The notes: generated by a model not told the origin, from the sequence alone. DNA of 39,653 nucleotides from Nitrosotalea sp. (GCA_023251295.1 JAHEYZ010000006.1:1655-41307), one strand, 5' to 3'; positions 7,420-15,932 are shown, numbered from the stretch's first letter. Numbers and translations are program-made.

Positions 7420-9128
7420 TAGTATTTTCTCTCCACCGGCTGGTATTTAGTAATAGTGACAGGACTTTCTTTCAGTATTGGTTCTTTGATATCATAATAA
7501 GCAAGGGTATGGTGTAAAAAGTTTTTATCGTCTCTAGCTGGGTAATCAATTCTTGAATGGGCACCCCTAGATTCTTTTCTCTTTATTGCTCCTACTAATA
7601 TTACTTCAGCAATACGAAATATAGAATCAAGTTCCATAACATTTGTAAAATTAGTATTGTATTCGCTTGCTTTATCGTCAACATGCTTCCAAGTTTTTTC
7701 TTTCAATTCACGTACTTTCCGTAACCCATCAACCAAATCTTTTTCATTTCTAAACACGTATGCCTTTTCATTCATTAAATCCGTAACTTGTTGTTTTACT
7801 TCGTATGGATTAGCATCTCCATGACCGCGGAATATTCCATCATAGATTCTTTTTTCTTCTAAAGATATAAGATGTAAGGGAAATGGTGATGTTTTTGCAT
7901 CTAAAACATATCTTGCCGCAAGTTCTCCTGTGATTTTTCCCCAAACTATACATTCGCTTGTAGAGTTGGCACCCAATCTATTTGCTCCATGCGTACTGTT
8001 ACATGCAGCTTCTCCAGCAGCCCATATTCCTTGAATTTCTGTTGCCCCATCAATATCAGTATGAACTCCACCCATCATGTAATGACATACTGGTCTTACA
8101 TCGATCGGTTCTTTACTAGGATCGACTCCTGAGAATTTCATCGATATTTCTCTGATAGCAGCAAGTTTTTCTTTTATAATATTATCACCCAAGTGTCGGA
8201 GATCTAGTTTAAGACAATCAACCCCTGTTTCATTTTTGAAACCACGACCTTCAAGCATCTCTGTCATCATGGAACGAGAAACTATGTCTCGCGGCGCAAG
8301 TTCCATCAATCCTGGAGCATAACTTTTCATGAATCTTTCGCCATCCTTGTTGATGAGATATCCACCTTCTCCTCTAGCCCCTTCAGTTATTAGTATTCCC
8401 GACGGTAGTATTCCCGTTGGATGGAATTGAACAAATTCCATGTCTTTTAGGGCAAGTCCTGCCCTGTATGCCATGTCAAGACCATCAGGTGTTGAAGAAA
8501 GGGCGTAGGTTGAATAACTGTAAACTCTTCCTGCACCACCAGTTGCAATTATTAGTGCTTTGGCTTTTATTGTGTAAAAAGTTCCTGATGAGATCTCGAT
8601 TGCGGTTATCCCACAAAATCTTTGACCATCGTGAATTATCGATGTTACAAACCATTCGTTGAAAAATTCAATATTATCAAATTTTTGGCAGGTATCATAC
8701 AAAGTCTGCATTTCATAAAATCCAACTTTATCTTGAGCATATGTTGCCCGTGGAAAACTATAACCACCAAAATTTCTTTGACCAATTCTTCCATCTTCTC
8801 TGCGTGACCAAGGCATACCCCAATGTTCAAGCTGATAAATTTCAGATGGCATTTCATGTACTAGTCTTTCCACGACATCCTGATCCGCAAGAAAGTCACT
8901 TCCTTTTACTGTGTCATATACATGTGATTCTAAACTATCTCCCTCTTCAGGAAAAAGAACAGCTGCAGTTCCGCCTTCTGCGGAAACAGAATGTGAACGC
9001 ATAACTTGTAGTTTTGAAATTACCGCAATCCTGATTTTTGAGCTTGTCTTTGCAGCTTGGATTGCAGCTCTTAAACCAGCAAGACCCGAGCCGACAATTA
9101 GCAGATCCTTTTCAATCGTGTCGGTCAT
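7419..9128 (-). CDS. sdhA: Succinate dehydrogenase flavoprotein subunit
   Basis: Catalytic subunit that oxidises succinate to fumarate. The 569-aa protein has an N-terminal FAD-binding GSGLAGLRAA, and RSHSVSAEGGTAA containing the histidine expected to bind FAD covalently. It also has the substrate-site segments FVQFHPTG and GARGEGGYLIN, and the C-terminal HYMMGGVHTD and GANRLGANS motifs. The ATG at 9128 has a GAGGT element 9 nt upstream and an AT-rich TATA-like block near 9155-9165. It is first gene of the operon and divergent from the PadR gene, so both read out of the same 105-nt region. Confidence 0.96.
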   Translation of the reverse strand: MTDTIEKDLLIVGSGLAGLRAAIQAAKTSSKIRIAVISKLQVMRSHSVSAEGGTAAVLFPEEGDSLESHVYDTVKGSDFLADQDVVERLVHEMPSEIYQLEHWGMPWSRREDGRIGQRNFGGYSFPRATYAQDKVGFYEMQTLYDTCQKFDNIEFFNEWFVTSIIHDGQRFCGITAIEISSGTFYTIKAKALIIATGGAGRVYSYSTYALSSTPDGLDMAYRAGLALKDMEFVQFHPTGILPSGILITEGARGEGGYLINKDGERFMKSYAPGLMELAPRDIVSRSMMTEMLEGRGFKNETGVDCLKLDLRHLGDNIIKEKLAAIREISMKFSGVDPSKEPIDVRPVCHYMMGGVHTDIDGATEIQGIWAAGEAACNSTHGANRLGANSTSECIVWGKITGELAARYVLDAKTSPFPLHLISLEEKRIYDGIFRGHGDANPYEVKQQVTDLMNEKAYVFRNEKDLVDGLRKVRELKEKTWKHVDDKASEYNTNFTNVMELDSIFRIAEVILVGAIKRKESRGAHSRIDYPARDDKNFLHHTLAYYDIKEPILKESPVTITKYQPVERKY

Positions 9129-9200
9129 ATGTTTAGACCTCTACCTTTTCAAATTAGATAAATATGTCTTATGAAGTCTACGCGAAAATTTTAATCGAAC

Positions 9201-9235
9201 CATTAATATATATCGCTAGTGATATCGCTAGTGAT
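9201..9235 (+). promoter_or_regulatory. PadR gene promoter with tandem near-palindromic operator
   Basis: A TATA-like run (ATTAATATATA) is followed at once by two tandem copies of a 12-mer, TATCGCTAGTGA, at 9211-9222 and 9223-9234. Read one base later, each copy is a near-perfect inverted repeat, ATCGCTAGTGAT, symmetric about CTAG except for one pair of positions. With the TATA centre near 9208, transcription would start at about the ATG at 9234, so bound protein would cover the start site. Autoregulation by PadR is the natural reading; the site could also affect sdhA. Confidence 0.6.
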
Positions 9236-9743
9236 GTTATCACAGTGGATACAACGAGTTGGAAGTGTAGTTCCCCGAGGGTTTTCAAGATATTTCATAC
9301 TTGAAACTCTAAAGAAACAACCCTGTACTGGTAAAGAAATAATCGATTTTGCAATGAAACAAAGTGATGGGAAATGGAAACCATCCCCTGGATTGATCTA
9401 TCCATTACTTGGTAGACTTTTGGATGATGGACTTGCTGAAGAAACAAAAGATGGTAAGTATCAGATAACAAGGAAAGGTAGAATCATGACTGATGATCTT
9501 GAAACGTTAAATACCATAGTTAAAAATCAGATCGACGTGATGCTCAGAGTGGGAAACATAGGAAAATTTGTCGCCATGGATCTTCTTGAACGTATAACAA
9601 GCATTGGAAACTCACTTAGCTCTAATGTAGCAAATATGACAAAAGAAGAAACAGCAAGATATAAGAGATTCCTAGAATCTGAGCTTCGCAAGTTACAATC
9701 ATCTGAAAAAAAATCTCATGGTAAAGAGATCAGAATTAATTAA
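9234..9743 (+). CDS. PadR-family transcriptional regulator
   Basis: DNA-binding repressor type with a winged-helix domain over roughly residues 15-90 (FSRYFILETLKKQPCTGKEI, then SPGLIYPLLGRLLDDGL, the classic PadR recognition-helix segment) and an amphipathic C-terminal dimerisation helix. Starts at GTG 9219, GTG 9231 or ATG 9234 are possible. I choose the ATG because it fits a leaderless transcript from the TATA near 9208. The tandem near-palindrome directly upstream is a likely autoregulatory operator. It is divergent from the sdh operon, a possible second target. Ligand unknown. Confidence 0.9.
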   Translation: MLSQWIQRVGSVVPRGFSRYFILETLKKQPCTGKEIIDFAMKQSDGKWKPSPGLIYPLLGRLLDDGLAEETKDGKYQITRKGRIMTDDLETLNTIVKNQIDVMLRVGNIGKFVAMDLLERITSIGNSLSSNVANMTKEETARYKRFLESELRKLQSSEKKSHGKEIRIN

Positions 9744-9773
9744 ACCATAAATAACTGTCGCTGAAATTATCAA

Positions 9774-10640
9774 TTGTTGCCAACACTTAGGAAATTACTG
9801 TATGATGAATCTGAACCGTTGGTTGTTCCTGGGGTATTTGATGCCATTGGAGCTAAAATTGCTCAAAAAGTAGGTTTTGAAGCCATGTTTCAGACTGGAT
9901 ATGGTACTTCAGCTACACTTCTTGGAATGCCAGACTATGGATTTGTTGGTGCTACAGAAACTGTAGAAAATGCTCGTAGAATTTGTGCTGCAGTATCTAT
10001 TCCCGTAATCGTAGATGCAGATACTGGATATGGTAACCCTCTTAGTGTTTGGAAGGTAGTAAAAGAATTAGAGTCTGCAGGTGCTTCTGGAATCTTTCTT
10101 GAGGATCAAAAATGGCCAAAAAGATGCGGACATATGATGGGAAAGGAAGTAATTCCAAAAGAAGAATATGAAGTGAAATTAAAAGCTGCATTAGATGCAA
10201 GAAAAAATAAAGATTTCATAATCGTAGCAAGGACGGATGCAAGGGCACCTGAGGGACTTGATGCAGCAATAGATCGTGGTTTACAATACAAAAAGATTGG
10301 AGCTGATGCAATCTTTGTAGAAGCCCCCAAGTCTATTGCTGAGATGAAAAAAATTGGAAAATCTATTGACGCGCCATTAGTTGCAAATATGATTGAAGGC
10401 GGAGCAACACCTCTTGTTTCTACCAAAATACTTTACAAAATGGGATTTAAATTAATTTTATATCCTTTGTCAATTCTTTATGCAAATACATTTGCGTCTT
10501 TGCAAATTCTACATGAACTTAAAAGATCAGGTACAACCTCTAAACTCAAAAAGAATCTTGTGGCATTTGAACAATTCAATGATATTGTAGACTTGCCAAA
10601 GTATAGAAAACTGGAAAATAAGTACGGCCATAAATTTTAA
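9774..10640 (+). CDS. Isocitrate lyase / PEP mutase superfamily enzyme
   Basis: A 288-aa TIM-barrel lyase of the isocitrate lyase/2-methylisocitrate lyase/phosphonopyruvate family. Key motifs are the metal-binding DADTGYGN and the active-site loop KRCGH (the KKCGH signature of lyases with a catalytic cysteine), then ARTDAR and VEAPKS. The length matches the short 2-methylisocitrate lyase or oxaloacetate decarboxylase-like branch rather than long bacterial isocitrate lyases. The start is TTG (9774 or 9777), with a CCATAAATAAC TATA-like element about 25 nt upstream, so leaderless. No malate synthase or methylcitrate gene is nearby, so the substrate is open. It lies 30 nt after the PadR gene but has its own promoter. 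Confidence 0.85.
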   Translation: MLPTLRKLLYDESEPLVVPGVFDAIGAKIAQKVGFEAMFQTGYGTSATLLGMPDYGFVGATETVENARRICAAVSIPVIVDADTGYGNPLSVWKVVKELESAGASGIFLEDQKWPKRCGHMMGKEVIPKEEYEVKLKAALDARKNKDFIIVARTDARAPEGLDAAIDRGLQYKKIGADAIFVEAPKSIAEMKKIGKSIDAPLVANMIEGGATPLVSTKILYKMGFKLILYPLSILYANTFASLQILHELKRSGTTSKLKKNLVAFEQFNDIVDLPKYRKLENKYGHKF

Positions 10641-10654
10641 AACAACAAAAAGAA

Positions 10655-10680
10655 AGGAAAAATCCTCTCAAGGTTTTCCT
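10655..10680. terminator. Hairpin between convergent gene ends
   Basis: AGGAAAA (10655-10661) pairs with TTTTCCT (10674-10680), with an inner CCT/AGG pairing around a 4-nt loop and a 2-nt bulge. It fills the 38-nt gap between the lyase stop and the alba stop and touches the latter. It is a plausible two-way transcription end signal or 3' RNA structure. Confidence 0.4.
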
Positions 10681-10963
10681 ACGAAGTGTTTCTTTTCACT
10701 TCAATTTCTATGGTGGAAACGTTTCTTGGTCGTCCATCTTGTGATTGGAGTTGTTCTGAACCGATCTTGATGTCTCCGATAGAATAGCCAGCATTTTCGG
10801 TTTTTCGCGCAACTATCTGTGCTACATCAACTGCGCGTCCAATGCTAAGCCCTCTTGCCTTGATAGATATTTTTGGTTGGTTTGCCAGCTGTATTAGCGT
10901 AGACGTAACATACGCCATCAGTGGTTTTTTTCCTATAAAGATAGTCTCTCTTGATTCGGACAT
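10679..10963 (-). CDS. albA: DNA/RNA-binding protein Alba
   Basis: Chromatin protein of the Alba (Sac10b) family, which coats DNA and RNA as a dimer. The 94-aa product has the typical opening IFIGKKPLMAYVTS, including the lysine at the DNA contact and acetylation position, the GLSIGRAVDVAQ helix, and the C-terminal beta hairpin ending STIEIEVKR. The ATG at 10963 has an AT-rich TATA-like element (TTTAAATTATCC on the minus strand) about 25 nt upstream. It is divergent from a secreted-protein gene across a 40-nt promoter region. Confidence 0.95.
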   Translation of the reverse strand: MSESRETIFIGKKPLMAYVTSTLIQLANQPKISIKARGLSIGRAVDVAQIVARKTENAGYSIGDIKIGSEQLQSQDGRPRNVSTIEIEVKRNTS

Positions 10964-11003
10964 GTTAACTCTTAATATCAGAGGATAATTTAAATCTAAG
11001 AAT

Positions 11004-11423
11004 ATGAAAAATGGTCAGATGAAGTTTTTTATTTATTTTTTAGTTTTTTTTAGCGTAAGTTTTAGCTATGCCTACGGATATGAAGAAATAATCACATCAG
11101 ATTTTAAAGTTGTCAACACATTGGGTGAGGAAATAAAATCACCTTTGGTAGAACAACAGCTCAACCTACAAACTTCTCTTACAAATGTAAGTGACAGAGA
11201 AATAGATTGGGCATATATTGTGCAGGTTATTGATTCAGAGGGCGCCATAGCGGATCTTAATTTCTCTACAGGTTCACTTGTTAAAAATCAAACTCTAACA
11301 CCGGCCCTTTTTTGGACTCCACACAAAGATGGAATTTATAAAATTGAAATTTTTGTTTGGGATAATTTGCGAAATATAAGTGCTTTATCCCCTAAATCTA
11401 CTTTTACTATAACTGTAACATAA
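11004..11423 (+). CDS. Secreted protein of unknown function (beta-rich)
   Basis: The 139-aa product begins with a signal peptide (MKFFIYFLVFFSVSFSYAYG region) and continues as a beta-rich domain (LNLQTSLTNVSDREIDWAYIVQV) resembling Ig-like or CARDB extracellular domains, ending STFTITVT. It has no cysteines and no anchor. The first ATG at 11004 or the internal ATG at 11019 (MKFF) could be used. Such short exported domains are frequent in ammonia-oxidising archaea, but I cannot assign a role. Confidence 0.75.
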   Translation: MKNGQMKFFIYFLVFFSVSFSYAYGYEEIITSDFKVVNTLGEEIKSPLVEQQLNLQTSLTNVSDREIDWAYIVQVIDSEGAIADLNFSTGSLVKNQTLTPALFWTPHKDGIYKIEIFVWDNLRNISALSPKSTFTITVT

Positions 11424-11479
11424 GCAGTAAAACAAAATTCAATTGTTTAATATCAAAAATTTAGTAAAAAACTAGAAGA

Positions 11480-11553
11480 TGGACCGGGTGGGATTTGAAC
11501 CCACGATCTCACCCATGCCAAGGGCGTATCCTACCAGACTAGACGACCGGCCC
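11480..11553 (-). tRNA. tRNA-Ala(GGC), no encoded CCA
   Basis: Acceptor GGGCCGG/CCGGTCC contains the G3-U70 wobble that marks alanine tRNAs. The anticodon stem CGCCC/GGGTG encloses loop TTGGCAT (anticodon GGC), the T arm is GTGGG-TTCAAAT-CCCAC, and the discriminator is A. CCA is not encoded. Confidence 0.95.
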
Positions 11554-11690
11554 AAATTTTTTTAATCAGCACATTGTTCTGATTTGCATTAACTTTTTTT
11601 GAGCGGTTATTAACGTTTAGCTGTGTTTAGAAAATTATCTTTTCCCAAAACAGCATAAGATATTTAACTATCAATCATGACAAATTTTGC

Positions 11691-12530
11691 GTGGTCGTCG
11701 ATAATAAAGCGACTTTGACATATATTCAAGTCCAAAAAGAAGATCTTGCAATTTTTAGAATTGTACCAGCTGATGGACCAGTTCCAGAATACAAAGCCGG
11801 CCAATTCATTACAATAGGTATGCATGTACCAAGTGAAAACAAGGTTATACGGAGAGCATATTCTATCGCATCAAATCCAGAAAACAAAAAATATGTTGAA
11901 TTATACGTAAGATGGGTAAGAAAACCTTTGCCCGGACGTCTTACTACTCAGCTTTTTGGTGCTAAAGAAGGAGATGAAATAGTCTGGATAAAACCAACTG
12001 GTGCGTTCGTACTTGATGATAAAAAGTCTGATGGTACAGAGGATGATAGAAGAATCGTTTGTTTAGGTGGAGGTACTGGTTTAGCTCCATTTGTTAGTCT
12101 AGCTCAATCTCTACATGCTTCTGGAAGCAAACGAGAATTGGTAGTGTTACATGGAGCAAGTTATGTTGATGAACTTGGTTACAAAGAACTTTTGGTTGAT
12201 TTAGAAAATGAGAGTCTAGATCGTGGAAAAGACAAATGGAATTTCAGATATAGAGCAACAATTAGCAGACCTCAAGAATGGTTTAACAGATCTTGGAGCG
12301 GACAAGTTGGCAGAGTAGAAACTTTCCTTAGGTCAAAGGATGGAGAACAATCACCACTCGAAAAAGTAGTTGGTGAAAAAATTACAAAAGAAAACACAGT
12401 ATTTTTCATTTGTGGTTGGCAGGGAACCATAGATGGTTGTATGGATTATCTAGGACCAAAAGGTTTTGTCACTGAACGAAATAAACGACCAGATAAGAGC
12501 TTTGAAATCAAGTACGAATCTTACGGATAG
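11691..12530 (+). CDS. Ferredoxin-NAD(P) reductase-like FAD/NAD(P) oxidoreductase
   Basis: A 279-aa flavoprotein of the ferredoxin-NADP reductase superfamily. An N-terminal FAD-binding beta barrel contains IRRAYSIAS (the RxYS flavin motif), and the C-terminal NAD(P) domain shows CLGGGTGLAPFVS and FICGWQGTIDG, where most members have CGPxxM. It probably moves electrons between NAD(P)H and ferredoxin; two ferredoxins are encoded at 25618-26649. The start is GTG at 11691, with GATATTTAAC about 27 nt upstream as the TATA-like element, so leaderless. It stands alone between tRNA-Ala and tRNA-Pro. Confidence 0.88.
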   Translation: MVVDNKATLTYIQVQKEDLAIFRIVPADGPVPEYKAGQFITIGMHVPSENKVIRRAYSIASNPENKKYVELYVRWVRKPLPGRLTTQLFGAKEGDEIVWIKPTGAFVLDDKKSDGTEDDRRIVCLGGGTGLAPFVSLAQSLHASGSKRELVVLHGASYVDELGYKELLVDLENESLDRGKDKWNFRYRATISRPQEWFNRSWSGQVGRVETFLRSKDGEQSPLEKVVGEKITKENTVFFICGWQGTIDGCMDYLGPKGFVTERNKRPDKSFEIKYESYG

Positions 12531-12581
12531 AACGAAATTTCTTTTGAAAAGCTAATATTGTATAGTCAGAGGCTGATCTAC

Positions 12582-12655
12582 GGGGACGTAGGTCAGCTTG
12601 GTAGACTGCCAGCCTCGGGCGCTGGATGTCGTGGGTTCAAGTCCCATCGTCCCCA
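12582..12655 (+). tRNA. tRNA-Pro(CGG), no encoded CCA
   Basis: Acceptor GGGGACG/CGTCCCC, anticodon stem CCAGC/GCTGG around loop CTCGGGC (anticodon CGG), T arm GTGGG-TTCAAGT-CCCAT, discriminator A. A TATA-like TAATATTGTATA lies about 25 nt upstream. The ORF listed at 12558-12743 is a shadow of this tRNA. Confidence 0.95.
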
Positions 12656-12667
12656 GATTAAAATAAA

Positions 12668-13279
12668 TTATTTAGTTATTGAGATAGTGTCTGTTTCTAC
12701 ACAGGCACTTCTTAGACTTGGAGTACCGACGTATGAACCATAGACACAAAGTTTTCCTTCCTCTGCGTCAGCTGATATCCAAATCTGATGTGAACCTCTC
12801 ATTGCGGACTCTCGTTTGGCGTTATTACCAGTATATTTTGGATCTTTTAGGCTAAGAGTCTTGCCAACAAAATGCACGCTTGTTGCATCAGAATCTCCGC
12901 CATACGGATTTCCTTTTCCACTAACTAGATTAACTGCTTTCCAACTTCCAACAAGTTCTCTGCTACCAATAGAAATGTAATATTTGCCCCAAGCAGAAAT
13001 CATGTGTTGATCTGGAGCATATTCCCCATGACCAGATATTGTAACAGTTCCACGTTTTGTCTTTATCGTGGTATCGTCAATTTGGAAAAAGTATGGGTTT
13101 AAAATATCTGTTTTTCCCATATGTCTCATTTTTTCTATGCTAGGATCTACTGGTATATTTTTTTTCACCGATGATTTATCCTTCACATACATATGTTCAC
13201 CAGACATTGCATAACTAGAAACAACAGGAATTAAGAGTAAAGGAACTACCAATAATATTAAGAGTACTTTTGAATTCAT
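12668..13279 (-). CDS. Secreted protein of unknown function
   Basis: The 203-aa product carries a signal peptide (MNSKVLLILLVVPLLLIPVVSSYAM) followed by a mature domain with a glycine- and charge-rich beta pattern (GTVTISGHGEYAPDQHMISA, GKLCVYGSYVG). It has two cysteines near the C-terminus (LCVYG and SACVE) that could form a disulphide. The track start at 13324 adds 15 polar residues. I use the ATG at 13279 because a TATA-like CTAATAAATTAC element sits about 29 nt upstream and the signal peptide then begins at once. The function is unknown to me. It is divergent from the nucleotidyltransferase-like gene. Confidence 0.8.
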   Translation of the reverse strand: MNSKVLLILLVVPLLLIPVVSSYAMSGEHMYVKDKSSVKKNIPVDPSIEKMRHMGKTDILNPYFFQIDDTTIKTKRGTVTISGHGEYAPDQHMISAWGKYYISIGSRELVGSWKAVNLVSGKGNPYGGDSDATSVHFVGKTLSLKDPKYTGNNAKRESAMRGSHQIWISADAEEGKLCVYGSYVGTPSLRSACVETDTISITK

Positions 13280-13437
13280 TTTCTGTAGACAATCGCTACA
13301 TTGTAATTTATTAGTCTTGTGCACAAATTATTCGTTATTACAAACCATCTTTAAAACGGGATGAAGAATCACTAAATTCAGTTTTTTTATAAAATAATTG
13401 CATTAAGCATTGAAATATACGGGAATTCCAGTATGAA

Positions 13438-14040
13438 GTGCAATTGACAGTTGCTATTTATCTTGCTCACCTGAATCCAGTAACAAAAGCACATGTAGAG
13501 ATCATAGAAGAACTTAAAAAAACAAACGAAGTCAGGGTTTCTCCTGTCATATTTATTTACAAAAGAGCCGAAATTAACAGTAGAAGTTTTCCTTTCAATT
13601 TTGAATTACGAAAAAAAATGCTTCAGTCTATTTTTGGTGAATCAATCTCCGTTCTTTCAAATTATTCCTTTTCTTCACCATTCATCAAATACATGCCACC
13701 ATTGATCTCGCCATTTTCATGGAACATAAAAAAGCAGATTCTAGATGGTATTTCAGACGATTATTTCACATATACAGGCGACAAAGCCGAAGGTTTCGTA
13801 CTTAGGTTATATGGATTAAAACCAAAAATAGGTGTAAGAAAAACAGTCTCTGCATCTCTTGTAAAAGAAAAGATGTTCGATGCTGCACTTGGGAAAGAAT
13901 CTGATTGGGAAAGGTATGTACCTATAGAAGTTGTAAAAATAATACACGAAAACTGGGACATCGTTAAAAAATACTCATCTGCAGAAGATTTTACATATAG
14001 ATTACTTGGAATGAAATTTCCAAAGGATGGATTTTGGTAG
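13438..14040 (+). CDS. Nucleotidyltransferase-like protein (NMN adenylyltransferase / cytidylyltransferase fold)
   Basis: A 200-aa protein of the HIGH-motif nucleotidyltransferase superfamily, whose members transfer AMP or CMP to phosphate groups (NAD, CoA and lipid head-group synthesis). The N-terminal strand and loop are AIYLAHLNPVTKAHVEII, where KAH replaces the usual xGH, and the C-terminal signature appears as KTVSASLVKEKM, like ISxTxIRxxI. The TGDKAE segment sits where the substrate loop is expected. The start is GTG at 13438; the nearby ATG at 13433 is out of frame. A TGAAATATACGG TATA-like element lies about 22 nt upstream. With the altered motif, catalytic activity is likely but not certain. 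Confidence 0.7.
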   Translation: MQLTVAIYLAHLNPVTKAHVEIIEELKKTNEVRVSPVIFIYKRAEINSRSFPFNFELRKKMLQSIFGESISVLSNYSFSSPFIKYMPPLISPFSWNIKKQILDGISDDYFTYTGDKAEGFVLRLYGLKPKIGVRKTVSASLVKEKMFDAALGKESDWERYVPIEVVKIIHENWDIVKKYSSAEDFTYRLLGMKFPKDGFW

Positions 14041-14076
14041 AAATAGATTAATTATAGACTAATTTCGTTGTTTAAT

Positions 14077-14994
14077 ATGAAATCCTTTAGCACAAAACTT
14101 GTTTGGTTTGATGGTAAATTTGTGAAATCAGAGGAAGCAAAAGTTCCTGTAATGACACATGCCATTCATTATGGAACATCAGTTTTTGAAGGGTTACGTG
14201 GTTATTGGAATTCAAAAAATTTGAATATTTTTAGGTTAGATGATCACATTAAAAGATTCAGGAATTCTGGAAAAATATATTCCATTAATTTGAGATTTAC
14301 AAATAAAGAAATTTCCAATGCTATAATTCAACTCTGTAAAAGAAATAGTGTAAGACGTTCATGTTATATAAGACCATTTTATTTTGTGGGAGAATATGGA
14401 ATAAATTTGAATGTAACAGAAAAAGCTCCCACACATACTGCCATAGTAATGTTTGAGTTTGGTGATTTATTTAATAAAAATGGAATAAAGGCAGGAATTT
14501 CATCATGGAGACGAATTCATGAGATTTCAACACCTCCTCTTGCCAAGATGGGAGGCAATTATCTTAATTCAATTTTAGCGACTCAAGAAGCAAAACGGAA
14601 TGGGTATGATGAATCCATACTACTTGATCATTTAGGAAATGTAAGTGAAGCGCCAGGCGAAAATATCTTCATTCTAAGAAACGGGGAGATCATAACTCCA
14701 CCATCTAGCTCATCTGCATTAGAAGGAATAACAAGGGAGTCTGTAATAGAAATAGTTCGAAATCAAGGATATAAAATTATAGAAAGGGAAATTCTGCGCA
14801 CCGAACTTTATCTTGCAGATGAGATTTTCCTAACTGGAACTGCGGCAGAAATAACTCCAGTTACGTTCGTTGATGGAAAAAAGATCGGAAATGGAATACC
14901 AGGAAAATTAACTAAACAGATCAGATCTACTTATTCAGACATAGTAATGGGCAAGAATAAAAAGTATGCTCACTGGTTAACGGCAGTGTACTAG
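14077..14994 (+). CDS. ilvE: Branched-chain amino acid aminotransferase
   Basis: PLP fold-type IV aminotransferase that makes or breaks down valine, leucine and isoleucine with glutamate. It shows GTSVFEGLRGY near the start, the PLP lysine in PPLAKMGGNYLNS, the EAPGENIF motif, and the C-terminal FLTGTAAEITPV. The protein is 305 aa from the ATG at 14077; the track start is a TTG 9 nt earlier. A TATA-like ATTAATTATAGAC lies about 24 nt before the ATG. Two bases after its stop the next gene starts, so it leads a four-gene run with sugar genes. That neighbourhood is unusual for ilvE, and a different amino-acceptor substrate cannot be excluded. Confidence 0.9.
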   Translation: MKSFSTKLVWFDGKFVKSEEAKVPVMTHAIHYGTSVFEGLRGYWNSKNLNIFRLDDHIKRFRNSGKIYSINLRFTNKEISNAIIQLCKRNSVRRSCYIRPFYFVGEYGINLNVTEKAPTHTAIVMFEFGDLFNKNGIKAGISSWRRIHEISTPPLAKMGGNYLNSILATQEAKRNGYDESILLDHLGNVSEAPGENIFILRNGEIITPPSSSSALEGITRESVIEIVRNQGYKIIEREILRTELYLADEIFLTGTAAEITPVTFVDGKKIGNGIPGKLTKQIRSTYSDIVMGKNKKYAHWLTAVY

Positions 14995-14996
14995 AT

Positions 14997-15932
14997 GTGA
15001 AAGTAGTTCAGATAGGAGTTGGAGGGTGGGGTAAAAACCATGCACGAATTCTTTCACAGATAGGAGTTTTAACTGCCATTTGTGATGTAGATTCAAATAA
15101 AGCTAAAGAAGTTGGAACAAAATATTCAGTAAATCATTATTCATCTTTAGATTTACTTTTAGAATCAGAGAAATTTGACGCTGCAATTGTTTGTACTCCA
15201 ACTTCTACTCATTTCTCCATTGCAACGAATCTTTTACAACAAAAGAAAAATGTTTTTGTGGAAAAACCAATGACATATCTTTCTCACGAGGGGGAACATT
15301 TGAGGAATGTTGCACATAAAAATAAAGTGGTGCTAACATGTGGATATGTTGAAAGGTTCAACCCCGCGGTTGGTTTGGTAAAAGAATATGTTAAATCCAA
15401 AAGATTTGGTGAGCTCATTATGTTAGAATTTCATAGAGAAAACCGAATGCCGTTACACATAAAGGATGTTGGAATAATTTATGATACGTCAGTTCATGAT
15501 ATCGATACTGCGATGTGGCTTTTTGATGATACCCCAGAAGTTGTTTTTGCAAGATCTGGAAAAATAAGACATGATCATGAAGATTTTGCAACAATAGTTC
15601 TTGGCTTCAAAGATAATAAAATAGCAATCATTTCATCTAACTGGATAACTCCCACCAGAATAAGAAAATTTGAGGCAGTTTGTGGAGATGCAATAATATC
15701 TTCTGATTTTATTTCACAGGAAGTGAAGATTATAACAGAAAATGGAATAGAGATTCCTAAGAAGGAAATTGAAGAACCATTACTTTTAGAGATAAAGAAT
15801 TTCCTGGCGGCATGTGAAGGTAAAGAAGAACTATTGGTAAAACCAGAACAGGCAGTAAACACCACAAAAATAGCAGAAGCAGCACTTTTATCTAGTCAAA
15901 AAGGAACTCCGATTTATCTAGATCTAAAATGA
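14997..15932 (+). CDS. Gfo/Idh/MocA-family NAD(P)-dependent dehydrogenase (sugar-nucleotide type)
   Basis: A 311-aa oxidoreductase with an N-terminal Rossmann fold (VVQIGVGGWGKNHA), the family's catalytic EKP motif (FVEKPMTYLS), and HDIDTAMWLF in the C-terminal domain. Together with a hexapeptide acetyltransferase two genes on, it recalls the WlbA/WbpB (UDP-GlcNAcA 3-dehydrogenase) and WlbB/WbpD pairing used to make 2,3-diacetamido-sugars for surface glycans. The start is GTG at 14997, 2 nt after the ilvE stop. The downstream ATG overlaps this stop (ATGA), so translation is coupled. Substrate assignment is inference from context. Confidence 0.85.
   Translation: MKVVQIGVGGWGKNHARILSQIGVLTAICDVDSNKAKEVGTKYSVNHYSSLDLLLESEKFDAAIVCTPTSTHFSIATNLLQQKKNVFVEKPMTYLSHEGEHLRNVAHKNKVVLTCGYVERFNPAVGLVKEYVKSKRFGELIMLEFHRENRMPLHIKDVGIIYDTSVHDIDTAMWLFDDTPEVVFARSGKIRHDHEDFATIVLGFKDNKIAIISSNWITPTRIRKFEAVCGDAIISSDFISQEVKIITENGIEIPKKEIEEPLLLEIKNFLAACEGKEELLVKPEQAVNTTKIAEAALLSSQKGTPIYLDLK

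Noticed and set aside
12558-12743. 61-aa ORF over tRNA-Pro
   Set aside because: The sequence is a complete tRNA and the peptide simply translates it.
14077-14994. The aminotransferase as the amino-sugar aminotransferase of the cassette
   Set aside because: It has all fold-type IV branched-chain motifs; amino-sugar enzymes of such pathways are usually DegT (fold type I).
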